Assembly: GCA_019637875.1 (NCBI GenBank)
Contig: JAHBUW010000024.1
Span: 1-34,957, forward strand
Reading direction: 5' to 3'
DNA: 34,957 bases
Origin: Pseudobdellovibrionaceae bacterium
GTDB taxonomy: Bacteria; Bdellovibrionota; Bdellovibrionia; Bdellovibrionales; Bdellovibrionaceae
The notes below the pieces were generated by a model that had not been told where the DNA came from, did not search any database, and saw only the letters and a list, made by a program, of their open reading frames with translations. Each line of letters begins with the position of its first letter. Positions within the stretch are counted from its first letter, which is position 1. Below are positions 30,501 through 34,957 of this stretch, in pieces. Position numbers and translations under genes: made by a program.

Positions 30501-33500
30501 ACTTCGGGAACCTTGCGTGTCGAGCGCGGCGGCACCGGCCTTGACGGTTCGGTCGCCTCTTCGGGACAACTCTTGATCGGAAACGGCACCGGCTTCGCCC
30601 TCAATACCTTGAGTGCGGGTTCGGGCGTGACCATCATCAACGGCGCGGGCTCGATCTCGATCGGTTTCGATCCCTCGGCCGCGGGTGTCGTCACCAACAT
30701 CGGCGCGACCGTGCCGAGTTATATGTCCGTAGCCCCGGGCTCGATCTCTTCGGCCGGCACTTTCGCATTCGATTTCAATGCGCAGAACCAGAACTTGGTC
30801 TTCGCGGCACCCACGGGTGGCTCGGGCGCACCGGGCTTCCGTCAACTGGAGCCTTCGGACATTCCCGCTTTGGACGCTTCGAAGATCACTTCGGGGACAC
30901 TCGACGTCGCACGTATTCCGGACCTGGACGCGGCGAAAATCACGTCGGGCACTCTGCCCGTCACTCGTGGCGGAACCGGACTCGCACCGCAAGTCGCGGA
31001 TGCGAACCGCGTTTACGGCATCAACGCCGCGGGCGACAACTCGGAGTTCAAAACGATGGTCGCCGGCTCCGGCGTCATCATCAATCACTCGCAAGGCTCG
31101 ATCGCGTTTACGTTTGATCCGGCCGCCGCGGGCGTCGTGACCAACGTGGGACTCACCGCGCCGACCGCACTTTTCACCGTGAGTGGATCGGCCGTCACCG
31201 GCGCGGGAACATTGGGACTCACACTGAACTCGCAGAATCAGAACTTGGTCTTCGCCGCACCCACGGGTGGTTCGGGTGCACCCGGCTTCCGTCAGTTGGA
31301 GCCTTCGGATATCCCGGTCTTGGACGCTTCGAAAATCACTTCGGGCACACTGGATGTCGCACGTATTCCCGACCTCGATGCGGCGAAAATTACGAGCGGA
31401 ACTCTGCGCGTTGAGCGCGGCGGCACCGGCCTTGACGGTTCGGTCGCTTCTTCGGGGCAACTCTTGATCGGAAACGGCACCGGCTTCGCGCTCAATACTT
31501 TGAGCGCAGGCTCGGGCGTCACCATCATCAACGGCGCAGGCTCGATCTCGATCGGTTTCGATCCCTCGGCTGCAGGCGTCGTGACCAATGTGGGCGCGAC
31601 CGTGCCGAGCTATATGTCCGTCGCGCCGGGCTCGATCTCTTCGGCTGGCACTTTTGCCTTCGACTTCAATACACAAAATCAGAACTTGGTCTTCGCCGCA
31701 CCCACGGGTGGTTCGGGTGCACCGGGATTCCGTCAGTTGGAACCTTCCGATATCCCGGTCTTGGATGCTTCGAAGATCACTTCGGGCACACTGGATGTCG
31801 CGCGGATTCCGGATCTGGATGCCGCGAAAATCACGAGCGGAACTCTGCGTGTTGAGCGCGGCGGTACCGGTTTGGATGGATCCGCAGCCGCCTCGGGACA
31901 ACTCTTGATCGGAAACGGCACTGGCTTCGCGCTCAATACTTTGAGCGCAGGTTCGGGCGTGACCATCACGAACGGCGCGGGCTCGATCTCGATCGGATTT
32001 AATCCGTCGGCCGCAGGTGTGGTCACCAACGTGGGTTTGACCGCGCCGACATCCGTCTTCGATATCACGGGTTCGGCCGTCACTGGCGCCGGTACTTTGG
32101 GCCTGAGCTTCCTTTCGCAAGAGACCGCGACCGTCCTCGCGGCGCCCACGGGCGCTTCGGGCGTTCCGTTCTTCCGTTCGCTGATCGCTTCGGACATCAC
32201 CGCGGGCATCTTGGATGTCGCACGTATTCCCGATTTGGATGCCGCGAAGATCACGTCGGGCACTCTGCGTGTTGAGCGCGGCGGCACCGGCCTGGACGGA
32301 TCCGCCGCTTCTTCGGGACAACTCTTGATCGGAAATGGCACCGGCTTCGCGCTCAACACTTTGAGCGCGGGTTCAGGCGTGACCATCACCAACGGCGCAG
32401 GCTCGATCTCGATCGGCTTTAATCCCTCGGCCGCGGGTGTCGTCACGAATATCGGCGCAACTGTACCGTCTTATATGTCGGTTTCGCCTTCGTCGATCTC
32501 GTCGGCGGGAACTTTCGCCTTCGACTTCAACTCGCAAAATCAGAATCTCGTGTTCGCGGCGCCCACGGGCGGTTCGGGCGCGCCCGGCTTCCGTCAGTTG
32601 GAGCCTTCGGATATCCCGAACCTCGACGCCGCGAAGATCACTTCGGGCACGCTTGATGTCGCGCGCATTCCCGATCTGGATGCCGCGAAAATCACGAGCG
32701 GAACTCTGCGCGTTGAACGCGGTGGTACCGGCCTGGATGGTTCCGCAGCAGCCTCGGGACAACTCTTGATCGGAAATGGCACCGGCTTCGCCCTCAATAC
32801 TTTGAGCGCAGGTTCGGGCGTGACCATCACGAACGGTGCGGGCTCGATCTCGATCGGCTTTAATCCCTCGGCCGCGGGTGTCGTGACCAACGTGGGTCTG
32901 ACCGCTCCGACCGCTCTGTTCACCGTGAGCGGTTCGGCCGTGACCGGCGCGGGCACTTTGGATCTGTCCTTGAATGCGCAAAATCAGAATCTCGTGTTCG
33001 CGGCGCCCACGGGCGGCTCGGGCGCCCCGGGATTCCGTCAACTTGATCCTTCGGACATCCCGAGCCTCGACGCCGCGAAAATCGCTTCGGGCACGCTCGA
33101 CGTTGCACGTATTCCGGATCTGGATGCGGCGAAAATCACGTCGGGCACTCTGCCCGTTACTCGCGGCGGAACGGGCCTCGCGCCCCAGGTTGCGGACGCG
33201 AATCGTCTGTACGGAATCAACTCGGCGGGCACGAACTCGGAATTCAAAACCGTCGTCGCCGGTTCGGGCGTGACCATCACTCATTCGACGGGTTCGTTGG
33301 CGTTTAGCTTCGATCCGTCGGCGGCGGGCGTCGTCACCAACGTGGGTTTGACCGCGCCGACCTCGGTCTTCGATATCACCGGCTCGGCCGTCACTGGCGC
33401 CGGCACTTTGGGGCTGAGCTTCCTTTCGCAAGAGACCGCGACCGTCCTCGCCGCGCCCACCGGCGCGTCGGGTATCCCCTCGTTCCGTTCACTGATCGCT

Positions 33501-34957
33501 TCGGATATCACCGCGGGCATCTTCGATGTCGCACGCATTCCCGATCTGGATGCCGCGAAGATCACGTCGGGCACTCTGCCCGTCACACGCGGCGGTACCG
33601 GCCTGGATGGTTCGGCCGCGGCTTCGGGACAACTCTTGATCGGAAATGGCTCAGGCTTCGCGCTCAACACTTTGAGTGCGGGTTCGGGCGTGACCATCAC
33701 GAACGGTGCGGGTTCGATTTCGATCGGCTTTAATCCCTCGGCCGCCGGTGTCGTCACGAACGTCGGCCTCACCGCGCCGACCGCCGTCTTCAGCGTGACC
33801 GGTTCGGCCGTCACGGGCGCGGGCACCTTGGGACTGACCTTCAATCCGCAAAACCAAAACCTCGTTTTTGCCGCGCCCACGGGCGGCACCGGCGCTCCGG
33901 AATTCCGTCCGTTGGATCCTTCCGACATTCCCAACCTGGATGCGGCAAAGATCACGAGCGGAACTTTGGATGTCGCGCGGATTCCGGATCTGGATGCCGC
34001 GAAGATCACTTCGGGCACTCTGCGCGTCGAGCGCGGCGGTACCGGTCTTGACGGTTCGACCGCGGCCTCGGGACAACTTTTGATCGGAACCGGCACGGGC
34101 TTCGCGCTGAATACGCTCACCGCGGGTTCGGGCGTCACCATCACGAATGCCGCAGGCTCCATCGCGATCGGCTTTAACGCTCAGGCCGCCGGCGTCGTCA
34201 CGAATATCGGCGCGACGGTGCCGTCTTATATGTCGGTTTCGCCCTCGTCGATTTCCTCGTCGGGCACTTTCGCCTTCGATTTCAACTCGCAGAACACAGC
34301 GACCGTGTTCGCGGCACCCACGGGCGCTTCGGGCGTCCCCTCGTTCCGCTCCCTCGTCGCTTCGGATATCACTGCGGGCACTTTCGATGTGGCACGTATC
34401 CCCGATCTGGATGCGGCGAAGATCACGTCGGGCACCTTGCCCGTCACCCGCGGCGGAACCGGACTCGCGCCCCAGGTTGCGGACGCGAACCGTTTGTACG
34501 GAATCAACGCGGCGGGCACGAATTCCGAATTTAAAACTGTCGTCGCCGGCTCGGGCGTCACCATCACTCATTCGACGGGTTCGTTGGCGTTTAGCTTCGA
34601 TCCGTCGGCCGCGGGCGTCGTCACCAACGTGGGTTTGACCGCTCCGTCGTCGGTGTTCGACGTGACCGGTTCGGCCGTGACCGGCGCGGGCACCTTGGGC
34701 CTGAGCTTCCTTTCGCAAAATACCGCGACCGTTCTCGCGGCACCCACCGGCGCGTCGGGTGTCCCCTCGTTCCGTTCGCTGATCGCGTCGGATATCACTT
34801 CGGGCACTTTCGATGTCGCACGTATCCCCGACCTCGATGCAGCGAAAATCACCACCGGCACACTCCCCGCGTCGCGTGGCGGAACCGGGCTTGATGGTTC
34901 GACGGCGGCCTCGGGACGTCTGCTGATCGGCACCGGTTCGGGCTACGCCCTCGGCAA
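27552..34957 (+). CDS. Giant tail-fibre-like repetitive surface protein, 3' end outside the window
   Basis: The frame is open from ATG 27552 to the right edge, at least 2468 codons. A GTG at 27546 is an alternative start. A signal peptide ends in LPSFA near residue 25. An N-terminal beta domain of about 150 residues follows (LVTYQGRILRPDGTPLEG, VVDLPVKSVPFAMQA). Near residue 228 comes GGDAANKDYVDTQIA, a motif common in phage tail fibres and in large Bdellovibrio surface proteins. From residue about 481 the protein consists of repeats with VARIPDLDAAKITSGTL and RGGTGL. Such chains usually form trimeric beta-rich fibres, sometimes ending in an intramolecular chaperone. Export without an autotransporter domain in view leaves the anchoring route open. 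It is likely a surface adhesin or fibre. Confidence 0.85.
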   Translation, partial: MLQGFALRRLTIAIAVSTMVGAALPSFADSNQLVTYQGRILRPDGTPLEGTIDFQIKIFSPGPSKCLLWSERQTVPMQGSKGAFSLEIGKDVNRLTGPTGGGATSFGQVFVNHPNLVIPSAQCNTGYTGYTSNFADDRTISVTFSDAGQEIRVVDLPVKSVPFAMQAEQISGYSVNYLFKVAGPAQPGVKAATLFSRDAVDLLWELAENQDLEGKQLHNVGTPIVGGDAANKDYVDTQIASQGSLGIATLTGDANILVGTVGNARNLSLGTTGVAAGTYGAVAPTGVLIPVIQVDMWGRITSANNQAMPVADGAGQLGLITVDTTNGLSVTNGTLGLNLTNLSGANFGAQAQNVVFAGPASGGSGPVSFRQLVEEDIPVLAATGKVQNSATTATPALTNDAIIARDATGAFTASAAFLNYLALDNGLHAGTSSAILLSAPMGASYSLVFPNTAPQAGDILSFDGLGNMVWVPAGSMGMTGLELVVPAGEMTVSAPVGPGEGTLSIGWRDQNARLVFAAPIAGSGQPTFRSLDPLDIPDLDASKINSGTFDVARIPDLDAAKITTGTLGVQRGGTGLDGSVATTGQLLIGTGTGGFALGNLYGGSGVLIDNQSGSIGISFNPSMAGVVTHVGAEVPSFMSVSPSGISSSGTFQFSYNSQAQNLVFAAPTGGSGAPDFRALHPSDIPNLDAAKITSGTLDVARIPDLDAAKITSGTLPVTRGGTGLAPQVADANRVYGINAAGDNSEFKTMVAGSGVMINHTQGSIAFTFDPAAAGVVTNVGLTAPTSIFNVSGSAVTGAGTLGLHLNSQNATTVLAAPTGGSGAPEFRALTPYDIPYLDTSHLITGLLPVERGGTGLDATLATDGQLLIADGTGGFALNTLTALSGVVIQNSSGSIAIGFDPSAAGVVTNVGLSAPTSVFTVSGSAITGAGTLGLTFNSQDTATVFAAPTGASGVPSFRSLVASDITAGTLDVARIPDLDAAKITSGTLRVERGGTGLDGSVASSGQLLIGNGTGFALNTLSAGSGVTIINGAGSISIGFDPSAAGVVTNIGATVPSYMSVAPGSISSAGTFAFDFNAQNQNLVFAAPTGGSGAPGFRQLEPSDIPALDASKITSGTLDVARIPDLDAAKITSGTLPVTRGGTGLAPQVADANRVYGINAAGDNSEFKTMVAGSGVIINHSQGSIAFTFDPAAAGVVTNVGLTAPTALFTVSGSAVTGAGTLGLTLNSQNQNLVFAAPTGGSGAPGFRQLEPSDIPVLDASKITSGTLDVARIPDLDAAKITSGTLRVERGGTGLDGSVASSGQLLIGNGTGFALNTLSAGSGVTIINGAGSISIGFDPSAAGVVTNVGATVPSYMSVAPGSISSAGTFAFDFNTQNQNLVFAAPTGGSGAPGFRQLEPSDIPVLDASKITSGTLDVARIPDLDAAKITSGTLRVERGGTGLDGSAAASGQLLIGNGTGFALNTLSAGSGVTITNGAGSISIGFNPSAAGVVTNVGLTAPTSVFDITGSAVTGAGTLGLSFLSQETATVLAAPTGASGVPFFRSLIASDITAGILDVARIPDLDAAKITSGTLRVERGGTGLDGSAASSGQLLIGNGTGFALNTLSAGSGVTITNGAGSISIGFNPSAAGVVTNIGATVPSYMSVSPSSISSAGTFAFDFNSQNQNLVFAAPTGGSGAPGFRQLEPSDIPNLDAAKITSGTLDVARIPDLDAAKITSGTLRVERGGTGLDGSAAASGQLLIGNGTGFALNTLSAGSGVTITNGAGSISIGFNPSAAGVVTNVGLTAPTALFTVSGSAVTGAGTLDLSLNAQNQNLVFAAPTGGSGAPGFRQLDPSDIPSLDAAKIASGTLDVARIPDLDAAKITSGTLPVTRGGTGLAPQVADANRLYGINSAGTNSEFKTVVAGSGVTITHSTGSLAFSFDPSAAGVVTNVGLTAPTSVFDITGSAVTGAGTLGLSFLSQETATVLAAPTGASGIPSFRSLIASDITAGIFDVARIPDLDAAKITSGTLPVTRGGTGLDGSAAASGQLLIGNGSGFALNTLSAGSGVTITNGAGSISIGFNPSAAGVVTNVGLTAPTAVFSVTGSAVTGAGTLGLTFNPQNQNLVFAAPTGGTGAPEFRPLDPSDIPNLDAAKITSGTLDVARIPDLDAAKITSGTLRVERGGTGLDGSTAASGQLLIGTGTGFALNTLTAGSGVTITNAAGSIAIGFNAQAAGVVTNIGATVPSYMSVSPSSISSSGTFAFDFNSQNTATVFAAPTGASGVPSFRSLVASDITAGTFDVARIPDLDAAKITSGTLPVTRGGTGLAPQVADANRLYGINAAGTNSEFKTVVAGSGVTITHSTGSLAFSFDPSAAGVVTNVGLTAPSSVFDVTGSAVTGAGTLGLSFLSQNTATVLAAPTGASGVPSFRSLIASDITSGTFDVARIPDLDAAKITTGTLPASRGGTGLDGSTAASGRLLIGTGSGYALG
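28992..34957 (+). repeat. Array of 14 in-frame 390-450 bp repeats inside the giant gene
   Basis: Repeat units, defined as starting after VTN(V/I)G, begin at 28992 (divergent, unit 0), 29445, 29892, 30285, 30705, 31152, 31596, 32037, 32457, 32898, 33348, 33768, 34212 and 34635 (cut by the edge). All starts keep the reading frame. Most units contain AAPTG, VARIPDLDAAKI and RGGTGL. Units differ by exchange of whole sub-segments rather than by scattered changes, and several share long nearly identical DNA stretches. Unit lengths fall in two main classes, 420-423 and 441-450 bp, plus one of 393 bp. Confidence 0.92.

Noticed and set aside
28932-34933. Long minus-strand open frames across the repeat array (up to 1129 codons)
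   Set aside because: They are antisense to the giant gene, which has a signal peptide, a tail-fibre motif and an intact repeat grammar. The antisense products are Arg/Asp/Ala-rich low-complexity chains produced by the biased third codon positions and repeated because the DNA is repeated.
28992-34957. CRISPR-like or transposon-like repeat array
   Set aside because: The units are 390-450 bp, coding and in frame throughout. They have no short identical repeats with unique spacers and no transposase.

Overview
The window is GC-rich, densely coded bacterial DNA. It most resembles the Bdellovibrionota (Bdellovibrio-like deltaproteobacteria in the broad sense). Supporting signs are several small lipoproteins with a (V/L)FQNC lipobox, many secreted proteins of unknown family, a NodB-type deacetylase lipoprotein, an SH3b cell-wall hydrolase, and a giant tail-fibre-like repeat protein directly after a small lipoprotein gene. 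This placement is inferred from gene style, not from a marker gene. No rRNA, tRNA, CRISPR array, integrase or transposase was seen.

Layout. (1) 1-2169: the 5' part of an MnmC/MnmD-like methyltransferase gene, then an EamA exporter overlapping a DUF2917 gene, divergent from an Lrp/AsnC regulator. (2) 2239-5694: two lipoprotein genes, the first with a hairpin over its ribosome binding site, and a TPR/winged-helix-like protein. (3) 5801-16640: a complete maltodextrin locus. One tight operon encodes a secreted pullulanase, a fused MalE-MalF protein, MalG, MalK, a secreted animal-type alpha-amylase and a ROK glucokinase. A LamB-type maltoporin faces it. (4) 16822-25156: secreted and envelope proteins, namely an HExxH metalloprotease, a NodB deacetylase lipoprotein, an EF-hand gene remnant, a 510-aa periplasmic protein, an SH3b/CHAP-like hydrolase co-translated with a small Cys-rich exported protein, a small beta-barrel protein, a STAS protein and a coiled-coil exported protein. 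(5) 25331-34957: a second FQNC lipoprotein, a sterol-desaturase-family membrane enzyme, a 100-aa lipoprotein, and a surface protein of at least 2468 residues that runs off the right edge.

How the genes fit together. In the maltodextrin locus, amylase and pullulanase would cut alpha-glucan outside the inner membrane. LamB would admit oligosaccharides, and the MalEF/MalG/MalK transporter would import them using a binding domain tethered to the permease. The kinase would phosphorylate glucose. No cytoplasmic maltodextrin phosphorylase or MalQ is present here.

The most unusual structure is the giant repeat protein. It has 14 units of about 390-450 bp, and most are built from three exchangeable cassettes, each with two alleles, joined at conserved anchor motifs. 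Six of the eight possible cassette combinations occur, and one unit carries a chimeric junction, which suggests diversification by recombination.
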